Positions 1 through 5,746 of a stretch of 10,175 nt of DNA are shown piece after piece (within the stretch, counting starts at the first letter, position 1; each line of letters starts with the position of its first letter). Source of the DNA: Actinomycetales bacterium. Lineage in GTDB: Bacteria > Actinomycetota > Actinomycetes > Actinomycetales > Cellulomonadaceae. Both the position numbers and the translations under genes were made by a program. The notes below the pieces were generated by a model that was not told the origin of the DNA, did not search any database, and saw nothing but the letters and a program-made list of their open reading frames with translations. The DNA is taken from positions 1-10,175 of the forward strand of contig JAAZAC010000041.1 of NCBI GenBank assembly GCA_012514545.1, given 5' to 3'.

Positions 1-119
1 GGCCGCAGCCACGCCTCGTTCCGCGCGCGCAGGGCGAGCCAGGCCGGCCCGTCGGCCCGGCGCAGCGGCCGCAGGACGACGTCGTCCTCGCGCAGGACCG
101 CCGGCCAGCCCCGCGCCAT
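1..119 (-). CDS. GNAT-family N-acetyltransferase, RimJ-like (N-terminal fragment, cut by window edge)
   Basis: Only the first 39 codons or so are in the window; the gene runs off the left edge. The visible protein begins MARGWPAVLREDDVVLRPLR and continues with RADGPAWLALRARNEAWLRP. The pattern 'V-x-L-R-P-L-R-x-x-D-x-x-x-W-x-x-L-R-x-x-N-x-x-W-L-x-P' is the usual start of RimJ/RimL-type GNAT acetyltransferases, which acetylate protein N-termini (ribosomal S5 in E. coli) or related substrates using acetyl-CoA. The acetyl-CoA-binding core lies outside the window, so the substrate cannot be judged. The ATG shares its A with the moeA stop (TGATG), so translation is probably coupled to moeA, and the gene is the third member of a galU-moeA-acetyltransferase operon. 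M. tuberculosis has rimJ (Rv0995) at the equivalent place, which supports the family call. I leave the symbol empty because the diagnostic part is missing. Confidence 0.8.
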   Translation of the reverse strand, partial: MARGWPAVLREDDVVLRPLRRADGPAWLALRARNEAWLR

Positions 120-1333
120 CAGGGCTCCAGGACCACGCAGGGCACGACGTCGCCGGCGTGGACCGTCGTCGTCTCCTCCGGGACGACGACGAGCGCGTTC
201 GCCCGGGCGAGCGCGGCGAGCGACGGCGCGTCCGGGTCGAGGGCGGTCACCGTGTACCCCTCCGCCGGGCTCCCGACGACGGACGCCGGCACGGCCTGGG
301 TGAGCCCGGCCGGGGAGGCCCACGGGTGGGTGACCGCCGCCCGGACCGACGGGCGGAAGACGGTCCGCCGGCCCGCCATCGTGCGCAGCGCGGGCCGCAG
401 GAAGAGCTCGAACGCGACGAGCGCCGCCACGGGGTGGCCGGGGATCCCGGCGACGAGCACGCGCGCGTCGGCGCCGTCGCCCGCCGCGTGGCCGAACGCC
501 ATCCGGCCGCCCGGGGTGAGGGCGAGCTGGTCGATGCGGACGTCGGGCAGCCCGGCCAGCACGTCCCCCACCGTGTCGAACGGGCCGGCCGAGAGGCCGC
601 CCACGAGGAGCAGGAGGTCGGCGCGGACGAGCTGGTCGGCGACGACCTCGCGGAGCTCGGCCCGGTCGTCGGCGACGGGCCCCACGCGGACCGCGCTGGC
701 CCCGGCCTCCCGGGCGGCCGCGACGAGGGCCTGGGCGTCGGCGTCGTGCACGCCGCCGTCGGGCAGGCGGCGGCCGGGCTCGACCAGCTCGTCCCCGACG
801 GTGACGACGACGACGCGGGGCGTGGGGTGCACCCACAGCCGGCTGCAGCCGACGGCCGCCGCGAGGGCGAGGTGCCGGGGACCGACGCGGGTGCCCGCGG
901 CGAGCACCGTGGCGCCCGCGCGCGCGTCCTGCCCCGCCCGGCGGATCCCCGCCCCGGGGTCGACGCCCGCGCGGACCTGCACGTGCGCGCGGCCGCGGTC
1001 CGTCTGCTCGAGCGGGACCACCGTGTCCGCGCCGAGGGGCAGCGGCGCGCCCGCGGCCACGAGCACGGCCGTCCCGGGCACGTGCCGCACCGGTCCGGCG
1101 CCGACGGGCGCGTCGTCGACCACCGGCAGCCGCGCCTCCTGCCAGGGCGGCGCGTCGGCCCCGCGCACCGCGTAGCCGTCGTACGCGGCGAGGTCGAGCG
1201 CCGGCACGTCGCGCTCCGCCACGACGTCGCGCGCGAGGACGCAGCCGTCGGCGTCCGCGAGCACGACGTCGAGGGGGGCCATGGGCGCGGCCGCCGCGAG
1301 GACCGCCGAGAGCTGGTCGGCGACGGACCTCAT
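119..1333 (-). CDS. moeA: Molybdopterin molybdenumtransferase, MoeA/Glp family
   Basis: 404 residues, the normal MoeA length. MoeA inserts molybdate into adenylylated molybdopterin, the last common step of molybdenum cofactor synthesis, in the cytosol. Visible landmarks: the substrate-site motif YDGYAVRGAD at residues 51-60 (usually MDGYA; the Asp is kept), GIRRAGQDARAG in domain II, the MoCF-fold signature VGDELVEPG at about 179-187, GGLSAGPFD at 245-253 (usually SGGVSxGxxD), PGGR at 274-277 (usually PGKP), and GIPGHPVAALVAFELFLRP near 296-314 (usually GLPGNPVSA). A C-terminal domain IV follows. The start ATG has a good Shine-Dalgarno, GGAGGGG, 2 bases upstream (GGAGG core 4 bases away). It lies 25 bases after galU and overlaps the acetyltransferase start by one base. 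The Lys loss in PGKP and the Asn-to-His change in GNP leave some doubt whether it is the main Mo-transferase or a diverged paralogue. The position matches M. tuberculosis moeA1. Confidence 0.93.
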   Translation of the reverse strand: MRSVADQLSAVLAAAAPMAPLDVVLADADGCVLARDVVAERDVPALDLAAYDGYAVRGADAPPWQEARLPVVDDAPVGAGPVRHVPGTAVLVAAGAPLPLGADTVVPLEQTDRGRAHVQVRAGVDPGAGIRRAGQDARAGATVLAAGTRVGPRHLALAAAVGCSRLWVHPTPRVVVVTVGDELVEPGRRLPDGGVHDADAQALVAAAREAGASAVRVGPVADDRAELREVVADQLVRADLLLLVGGLSAGPFDTVGDVLAGLPDVRIDQLALTPGGRMAFGHAAGDGADARVLVAGIPGHPVAALVAFELFLRPALRTMAGRRTVFRPSVRAAVTHPWASPAGLTQAVPASVVGSPAEGYTVTALDPDAPSLAALARANALVVVPEETTTVHAGDVVPCVVLEP

Positions 1334-1335
1334 CG

Positions 1336-1342
1336 CCCCTCC
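1336..1342 (-). promoter_or_regulatory. Shine-Dalgarno of moeA
   Basis: Read on the minus strand the bases are GGAGGGG followed by CG and the moeA ATG. It is the strongest conventional ribosome-binding site in the minus-strand operon and fixes the moeA start; galU upstream of it lacks a comparable site. It lies inside the 25-base galU-moeA spacer, which is too short to hold an obvious independent promoter, so moeA is probably expressed from the galU transcript. Confidence 0.75.
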
Positions 1343-1358
1343 GCCGGGCCGCGTGCGG

Positions 1359-2258
1359 TCACTGCCAGCTGTCCACGTACTCCACGAGCCAGTCGCGGAA
1401 GTCCTCGCCGAGGTCGGGGCGCTCGCAGGCGATCTGCACGACGGCCTTGAGGTAGTCGAGCCGGTCGCCCGTGTCGTACCGCCGCCCGCGGAACACCACG
1501 CCGTGCACGCCCCCGCCCTGCTCGGCGGGCATCTCCGCGAGCGTGGCGAGCGCGTCCGTCAGCTGGATCTCGCCCGCGCGGCCCGGCCCGGTGTGCTCGA
1601 GGACGCCGAAGACCGCCGGGTGCAGCACGTAGCGGCCGATGACGGCGAGGTTGCTCGGCGCGCGCGCCGGGTCCGGCTTCTCCACCAGCCCGGTGACGCG
1701 GACGTGCCGCGGGTCCTCGCCGGGGAGCGGCTCGACCGCGGCGCAGCCGTACGCCTCGACCTGGTCGGGCTCGACCTCGAGCAGCGCCACGACCGACCCG
1801 CCCGTGCGGGCCTGCAGCTCGATCATCTCGGGCAGCAGGGGGTCGCGCTCGTCGATGAGGTCGTCGCCGAGGAGGACGGCGAACGGCTCGTCGCCCACGT
1901 GGTACCGCGCGCACAGCACCGCGTGGCCGAGGCCCTTCGGCGGCTGGCCCTGCCGCACGAAGTGGACGTTGCCGAGCTCGGTCGCGCGCCGCACCTGCGC
2001 GAGGCGGTACTCGTCGCCCTTGGCCTCGAGGATCGCCTCGAGCTCCGGCACGGCGTCGAAGTGGTCGTCGAGGCTGCGCTTCGACCGGCCCGTGATCATG
2101 AGGATGTCCGCCAGGCCCGCCCGGACGGCCTCCTCCACCACGTACTGGATCGCCGGCTTGTCGACGATCGGCAGCATCTCCTTGGGCGTCGACTTCGTCG
2201 CCGGGAGGAATCGCGTGCCCAGGCCCGCTGCGGGGATGACGGCTTTGCGGATGCTCAT
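1359..2258 (-). CDS. galU: UTP--glucose-1-phosphate uridylyltransferase
   Basis: 299 residues, typical for bacterial GalU. The enzyme makes UDP-glucose and pyrophosphate from UTP and glucose-1-phosphate in the cytosol, feeding cell-wall polysaccharide, glycolipid, trehalose and galactose pathways. The nucleotidyltransferase signature AAGLGTRFLPATKSTPKEML spans residues 10-29, with the nucleotide-binding G-L-G-T-R and the catalytic Lys in PKEML. Further family marks are ITGRSKRSLDDHFD (55-68), QPPKGLGHAVLCA (105-117), the metal-binding GDDLID (131-136), VTGLVEKP (about residues 188-195) and RYDTGDRLDYLKA near the C-terminus. All expected motifs are intact. The ATG start gives the canonical MxxRKAVIPAAGLGTR amino end. 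There is no Shine-Dalgarno at proper spacing; a TAGCCT box lies 7 bases upstream, which would suit a leaderless message. It is the first gene of the galU-moeA-acetyltransferase operon and is divergent from the 5-FCL gene, as in M. tuberculosis Rv0993/Rv0992c. Confidence 0.97.
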   Translation of the reverse strand: MSIRKAVIPAAGLGTRFLPATKSTPKEMLPIVDKPAIQYVVEEAVRAGLADILMITGRSKRSLDDHFDAVPELEAILEAKGDEYRLAQVRRATELGNVHFVRQGQPPKGLGHAVLCARYHVGDEPFAVLLGDDLIDERDPLLPEMIELQARTGGSVVALLEVEPDQVEAYGCAAVEPLPGEDPRHVRVTGLVEKPDPARAPSNLAVIGRYVLHPAVFGVLEHTGPGRAGEIQLTDALATLAEMPAEQGGGVHGVVFRGRRYDTGDRLDYLKAVVQIACERPDLGEDFRDWLVEYVDSWQ

Positions 2259-2265
2259 GCCTGGC

Positions 2266-2271
2266 AGGCTA
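2266..2271 (-). promoter_or_regulatory. Candidate -10 box for galU, leaderless spacing
   Basis: On the minus strand the hexamer TAGCCT fits the actinobacterial -10 pattern TANNNT and is followed by exactly 7 bases (GCCAGGC) before the galU ATG, so transcription could begin at the ATG itself. No TTGACA-like -35 is seen at 16-18 bases; that interval is occupied by the left arm of the 13-bp inverted repeat. The box is short and the match could be chance, so confidence is moderate. Confidence 0.45.
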
Positions 2272-2280
2272 GCGCCGCCG

Positions 2281-2348
2281 CCACCCCGGGGCCGCCCTTC
2301 CCGGCCAACTCGCGGCTCGGCGCGCCCGGCGCGCGGGCCCCGGGGTGG
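2281..2348. repeat. Perfect 13-bp inverted repeat in the galU/5-FCL divergent promoter region
   Basis: The left arm at 2281-2293 reads CCACCCCGGGGCC and the right arm at 2336-2348 reads GGCCCCGGGGTGG, an exact reverse complement, separated by 42 bases. Each arm also contains the palindrome CCCCGGGG. The repeat lies between two divergently transcribed genes, with the left arm covering the expected -35 zone of galU and the right arm the expected -35 zone of the 5-FCL gene. It could be a paired operator for a shared regulator, a supercoiling-sensitive cruciform, or a hairpin remnant. The remaining bases of this 121-base spacer show nothing else I can name. Confidence 0.7.
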
Positions 2349-2367
2349 TTACCGACGAGTTCTTTGC

Positions 2368-2373
2368 CATGAT
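2368..2373 (+). promoter_or_regulatory. Weak candidate -10 for the 5-FCL gene
   Basis: CATGAT matches TANNNT except in its first base and sits 6 bases before the ATG at 2380, in the only AT-richer patch of the spacer (2349-2381). No Shine-Dalgarno precedes this ATG, so a leaderless message is plausible. A TGGTTA stretch at 2346-2351 would be the -35 with a 16-base spacer but matches the consensus poorly. The overlapping bases ATGATGTGA at 2369-2377 would also form a two-codon upstream frame if the message started earlier. Confidence 0.25.
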
Positions 2374-2379
2374 GTGACC

Positions 2380-3030
2380 ATGCGCAGGTCCGCCCAGCCG
2401 TACCCCCCGCACGTGCCTGGGTTGGAGGTCACCGACCTCAAGGAGCAGCTGCGCCGGGCCATCCGGGCGGAGCGGGCCCGCCGCAGCCCGCGCGCGCTCG
2501 CGGCCGCCGCGGAGGACCTGGCGCGCGTCGTCACCGAGATCCCCGCGGTCGCGACGGCGGACTGCCTCGCCGCGTACGTCGCCCGGCCGACCGAGCCGCC
2601 CACGATGCCGCTCCTCGAGCGCCTCGCCGCGCGGGGCGCCCGGATCCTCCTGCCGGTGCTGGGCGCCGGCCTGCGCCGCGACTGGGCGTGGTACCGCGGC
2701 AGCGCCGACCTCCAGGTGCGCGCGCCGGGCCGACCCGCCGAGCCCGCCGGCCCCACGCTCGGCCCCGACGCCGTCGCCGAGGCCCAGGCGATCATCGCCC
2801 CCGCCCTCGCGGTCGACACCGCCGGCGGACGGCTCGGGCAGGGCGGCGGCTGGTACGACCGCGTGCTGCGCCACGCGCCCGCGAGCGCCGTCGTCATCGC
2901 CCTGGTCTTCGAGGAGGAGCTCTACGACGCCGAGGAGCGCCCCCTGCCGCGCGAGCCGCACGACCGCGCGGTGGACATCGTCGCGACGCCGTCGGGGTGG
3001 CGGTGGCTCAGGGAGCCGGACGAAGGGTGA
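2380..3030 (+). CDS. 5-formyltetrahydrofolate cyclo-ligase (methenyltetrahydrofolate synthetase)
   Basis: 216 residues; the family is usually about 180-210. The enzyme converts 5-formyltetrahydrofolate to 5,10-methenyltetrahydrofolate using ATP, returning a stable folate store to one-carbon metabolism. Features seen: the N-terminal LKEQLRRAIRAERARRSPRA (about residues 16-35), where basic residues help bind ATP; 'LAAYVARPTEPPTMPLLERL' (about 63-82), matching the family's 'YxxxxxEixT..li..l'; ILLPVL; and the ATP-binding signature GGRLGQGGGWYDR at 149-161 (usually GxRLGxGxGYYDR). The C-terminus PLPREPHDRAVDIVATPSG is the typical 'PxExHDxxvDxvvTP' motif. The frame is open far upstream (to 1639), but that stretch is antisense to galU and lacks family similarity, so I use the ATG at 2380; TTG at 2422 would also fit the conserved start. 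Its last 23 bases overlap the end of the convergent acylase gene. Confidence 0.93.
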   Translation: MRRSAQPYPPHVPGLEVTDLKEQLRRAIRAERARRSPRALAAAAEDLARVVTEIPAVATADCLAAYVARPTEPPTMPLLERLAARGARILLPVLGAGLRRDWAWYRGSADLQVRAPGRPAEPAGPTLGPDAVAEAQAIIAPALAVDTAGGRLGQGGGWYDRVLRHAPASAVVIALVFEEELYDAEERPLPREPHDRAVDIVATPSGWRWLREPDEG

Positions 3031-5590
3031 GCTCGCGGGACGCCGCGTCCCGCACCGCCTCGCGCGAGAACGGCCACGGGAAGGTGTCGCCCCGCGCCCA
3101 GGCGGCGAACTGGTCGGTGTAGTGCACGCTGCCGGGGTGCCCGGACGTGCCCGTGGACGCCACCCACGTCGACGCGTCCGGGTCGCCGAGGTCGACGACC
3201 ATGCGCATCGCCGGGCCCGCGGTCACCTCGAACGAGCCCGAGGCGGCGTCCCACGCCATCGCGTTGACGATCGAGGAGCCGCCCGGCACGGCCAGCGGCC
3301 GCGGGTTGACGAGCTCGCGCACGGGCGCGGGCACGGACGGCCCGCCGAGCACCGCGTGCTGCGGCGCGGCGACGTGCAGGCGGCCCCACTGCCACGCGGT
3401 GGCGTCCTTGCCGAGCTGCACGGTCAGCTCGAGCCGCGCCGTCTCGAGCGCGCGCGCGAGCAGCTCGTCCCGGCTCTCGACGACGTTGACCGTCCGCCGG
3501 TCGTCCCACCAGGGGCTGTCCGGCTCGTCGAGCAGCCCGACGACGACCTGCAGCCACCGGCTCCCGCCGTCGGGCCACGCGGCCTCGGGCAGGTCGTCCT
3601 GGAACGTCAGCTCCAGCAGCGTGGACCACACGGCCGCGAAGTACGCCGCGGCGGCCGAGTCCGCCGTCATCCGGCGGTCCCAGTCCCGCAGGAGGTCGAC
3701 GGCCTCCTTGGTGAACGCGTCGACGGGCGCGCCGAGCAGCGCCGGCACGAGCGCCTCCGCGAACGGGCTCCAGCTGTCCAGCTGGATCGCGGCGGTGACC
3801 TCGGCGTCGATCGGCACGCCGTCCGCGATCGCCTCGTCGAGGAGAGTGCGGATGCGCTGGGAGCGGAACCCGTAGTCCCAGTCGACGCCGAGGAACGGGC
3901 TCGTGCCCTGCGGGGTCACCGCCTGGTTCGCCGCGACGACGTAGCCCTCGGGCGGGTCGAGCGCGCGGGGCAGGTCCTCGGGCGGCACGAACCCCGCCCA
4001 GTCGTAGCGGGAGTCCCACCCGGGCCGCGGCCACGTGCCGTCCGACGGCACGGGTCCGTCCACGACCCGCGACCGCAGCGGGATCAGCCCGGGCGCCTGG
4101 TAGCCGATGTGCCCGTCCGCCGTCGCGAAGACGATGTTCTGCGCGGGCACGGCGAACAGCGCGGCGGCGGCCGCGACGTCGTCGGCGTCGGCGGCGGCGT
4201 TGAGGGCGAAGACGGCGTCGGCCGTGCGGCCGGGCTGCAGCGCGGTCCAGCCGAGGGCGACCTCCGTGCCGGGCCGCGGGCTCGCCGGCGTCGGCGACCC
4301 GGCGAGCGAGCGGATGTCGAGGACCTCCGAGACGAGCGGCCCGTGCACCGTCGAGCGGACCTCGATCTCGACGGGGTCGGCGCCGTTCACCTCGATCGTC
4401 TCGGTGCGCACGTCGAGCGGGACCTGCTCGCCGTCGCGCAGGTACGTGCCCGCCTCGGCGTCCACCCGCTCGAGGAAGAAGTCCGTGACGTCGGCGCCCA
4501 TGTTCGTCAGGCCCCAGGCGAGGTCGGCGTTCCGGCCGATGATGACGCCCGGGAAGCCCGCGAACGTGAAGCCGGCCACGTCGAACGGGCAGCGCGGGCC
4601 GACGTCGGTGCAGCGCAGCCCCATCTGCATGAAGATGCCGGGCGCCGACAGCGACAGGTGCGGGTCGTTGGCGAGCAGGGGCGCGCCGCTCGCGGTGTGC
4701 TCGCCCGACACGGCCCAGGAGTTCGACCCGACGCCGTCGCCCTCGCCGACGAGCGTGGGCACCGCGTCGAGCGCCGCGGCGGCCGAGGCCAGGGCCCGCT
4801 CGAGGTCCGGGGCGTCCAGGGCGGCCGCCTGCACGGCGCGCGCCTCCGTGGCGTCCGCGTCGACGACGGCGGACACCGGCTCGGCGGGCGCGACGATCGG
4901 CGTGTGCTCATCCTGCGGGTAGCGCGGGAAGAGCTGCTCGACGGTGGCGACGTCGCGGACGGTCGCGTAGGCGAGGCCCCGCGCGAGCTCCTCGTCGTAG
5001 TTGGCGCGCAGGTCCCAGGCCATCGCCTTGAGCCAGGCGAGCGAGTCGACCGGGTCCCACGGCTCGGGCTCGCCGACGTCGACCTGCAGGCCCAGCACCG
5101 TGTACTCGAACGCGAGTCCCTGGCTCCCGTGGTCGGCGAGGTAGGCGTTGACGCCGTCGGCGTACGCCTCGAGGTAGCGGCGGGTCGCCGGGTCGAGCAG
5201 CGACCACTCCTCCTCCGCCACGCGGCGCCAGCCGAACGTGCGGATGACGCGGTCGGCGGCGAGGGCGTCCTCGTTCTCGCCGACGAGCTCGGACAGGCGG
5301 CCGGCCGTCACGTGCCGCCGGTAGTCCATCTCGAAGAACCGGTCCTGCGCGTGGACGTAGCCCTGCGCCGCGAAGAGGTCCTCCGCGGTCGAGGCCTCGA
5401 TCGTGGGGACGCCGCGCGCGTCGCGGAGCACCCGCACCTCGTCCTCGAGGCCGGGGACCTGGACGGTGCCCGCGTGGTCGGGCAGGGGGCGCCGGACGAC
5501 GGCCGCGGCCACCGCGACCACCGCGGCCAGCGCGAGGACGGCGGCGAGGGCCACGACGAGCAGGGCACGGAGCGCGCGGCTTCGGGGCAC
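3008..5590 (-). CDS. Penicillin acylase family protein (S45 Ntn-hydrolase), membrane-anchored or secreted
   Basis: 860 residues from a GTG start. This family cleaves amide bonds of penicillin-like compounds, acyl-homoserine lactones or other N-acyl amides after autocatalytic splitting into alpha and beta chains. Residues about 6-31 (RALRALLVVALAAVLALAAV onward) form a basic-hydrophobic signal or anchor, so it acts outside the membrane. The alpha part holds VRVLRDARGVPTIEA, the family hallmark 'AAQGYVHAQDRFFEMDYRR', and AYADGVNAYL. The precursor cleavage site is GSNSWAVSG, with the nucleophile Ser289 after Gly288, followed by ANDPHL; the beta chain would be about 572 residues. VAANQAVT contains Asn555, the likely oxyanion-hole Asn. 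All key residues are present, so an active enzyme is expected. The substrate cannot be told from sequence; beta-lactam and AHL acylases look alike at this level. It sits between 5-FCL and fmdB, which are adjacent in mycobacteria, so it may be an insertion. Longer upstream frames lack any homology. Confidence 0.93.
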   Translation of the reverse strand: MPRSRALRALLVVALAAVLALAAVVAVAAAVVRRPLPDHAGTVQVPGLEDEVRVLRDARGVPTIEASTAEDLFAAQGYVHAQDRFFEMDYRRHVTAGRLSELVGENEDALAADRVIRTFGWRRVAEEEWSLLDPATRRYLEAYADGVNAYLADHGSQGLAFEYTVLGLQVDVGEPEPWDPVDSLAWLKAMAWDLRANYDEELARGLAYATVRDVATVEQLFPRYPQDEHTPIVAPAEPVSAVVDADATEARAVQAAALDAPDLERALASAAAALDAVPTLVGEGDGVGSNSWAVSGEHTASGAPLLANDPHLSLSAPGIFMQMGLRCTDVGPRCPFDVAGFTFAGFPGVIIGRNADLAWGLTNMGADVTDFFLERVDAEAGTYLRDGEQVPLDVRTETIEVNGADPVEIEVRSTVHGPLVSEVLDIRSLAGSPTPASPRPGTEVALGWTALQPGRTADAVFALNAAADADDVAAAAALFAVPAQNIVFATADGHIGYQAPGLIPLRSRVVDGPVPSDGTWPRPGWDSRYDWAGFVPPEDLPRALDPPEGYVVAANQAVTPQGTSPFLGVDWDYGFRSQRIRTLLDEAIADGVPIDAEVTAAIQLDSWSPFAEALVPALLGAPVDAFTKEAVDLLRDWDRRMTADSAAAAYFAAVWSTLLELTFQDDLPEAAWPDGGSRWLQVVVGLLDEPDSPWWDDRRTVNVVESRDELLARALETARLELTVQLGKDATAWQWGRLHVAAPQHAVLGGPSVPAPVRELVNPRPLAVPGGSSIVNAMAWDAASGSFEVTAGPAMRMVVDLGDPDASTWVASTGTSGHPGSVHYTDQFAAWARGDTFPWPFSREAVRDAASRELTLRPAP

Positions 5591-5597
5591 GCCTTGG

Positions 5598-5603
5598 AGG
5601 GTA
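5598..5603 (-). promoter_or_regulatory. Candidate -10 box for the acylase gene, leaderless spacing
   Basis: On the minus strand TACCCT fits TANNNT and is separated by exactly 7 bases (CCAAGGC) from the GTG start, so transcription may begin at the start codon. The AAGG within those 7 bases is one base from the GTG, too close to serve as a normal Shine-Dalgarno. The -35 zone (about 5621-5626) reads GGGACC and does not resemble TTGACA. The box helps choose GTG 5590 as the start. Confidence 0.45.
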
Positions 5604-5623
5604 GTCGTTCGCCCCTGCCCGGT

Positions 5624-5641
5624 CCCGGCGGCGCCGCCGGG
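5624..5641. repeat. Perfect 18-bp palindrome between the acylase and fmdB promoters
   Basis: The two halves are CCCGGCGGC and GCCGCCGGG with no spacer, a perfect 18-base palindrome made only of G and C. It lies midway between the two divergent -10 candidates (5598-5603 and 5671-5676). It may be an operator for the acylase promoter, whose -35 zone it touches, or simply low-complexity GC sequence. Confidence 0.55.
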
Positions 5642-5647
5642 CGGGAA

Positions 5648-5676
5648 TGCACGGGGGCGGCCGAGCGTCGTACAGT
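5648..5676 (+). promoter_or_regulatory. Promoter of the fmdB/ruc-like gene
   Basis: A good -10, TACAGT at 5671-5676, matches TANNNT. A weak -35, TGCACG at 5648-5653, is placed 17 bases upstream. The expected start of transcription, near 5682-5684, falls within the left arm of the CIRCE operator, which is the classical geometry for HrcA repression by blocking promoter clearance. The untranslated leader would be about 63 bases. Confidence 0.55.
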
Positions 5677-5702
5677 TGGCACTCAGCTGGGCCGAGTGCC
5701 AG
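5676..5702 (+). promoter_or_regulatory. CIRCE operator (HrcA heat-shock repressor site)
   Basis: Left arm TTGGCACTC at 5676-5684, a 9-base spacer at 5685-5693, and right arm GAGTGCCAG at 5694-5702. The arms are inverted repeats at 8 of 9 positions. The published CIRCE consensus is TTAGCACTC, nine bases, GAGTGCTAA; this site matches 8/9 on the left and 7/9 on the right, with the exact 9-9-9 spacing, and the changes are A/T-to-G/C as expected in a GC-rich genome. CIRCE is bound by HrcA and normally found before groES/groEL or dnaK operons. Here it precedes the FmdB zinc-ribbon gene and overlaps its predicted transcription start. In M. tuberculosis the orthologous gene Rv0991c is reported to be in the HrcA regulon, which agrees. 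Confidence 0.88.
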
Positions 5703-5737
5703 GCGAGCGCCGCCGTGGCGCCGCCCGAGGCGACCTG

Positions 5738-5742
5738 GGAGG
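5738..5742 (+). promoter_or_regulatory. Shine-Dalgarno of the fmdB/ruc-like gene
   Basis: GGAGG within GGGAGGGA lies 4 bases before the GTG at 5747. It fixes the start so that the protein begins MPTYSYACTACG, the standard FmdB-family amino end, and excludes the long upstream open frame. Confidence 0.75.
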
Positions 5743-5746
5743 GACC

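Noticed and set aside
158..1450. Long plus-strand open frames opposite moeA
   Set aside because: Antisense, Arg/Gly/Pro-rich, no family motif; the GC-rich codon bias of moeA creates open complementary frames.
2369..2377. Two-codon upstream frame (ATG ATG TGA) before 5-FCL as an attenuator
   Set aside because: No ribosome-binding site and probably upstream of, or at, the transcription start if the message is leaderless; likely chance.
1639..2379. Extended N-terminus for the 5-FCL protein
   Set aside because: Antisense to galU and without folate-ligase similarity; family length fits the ATG at 2380.
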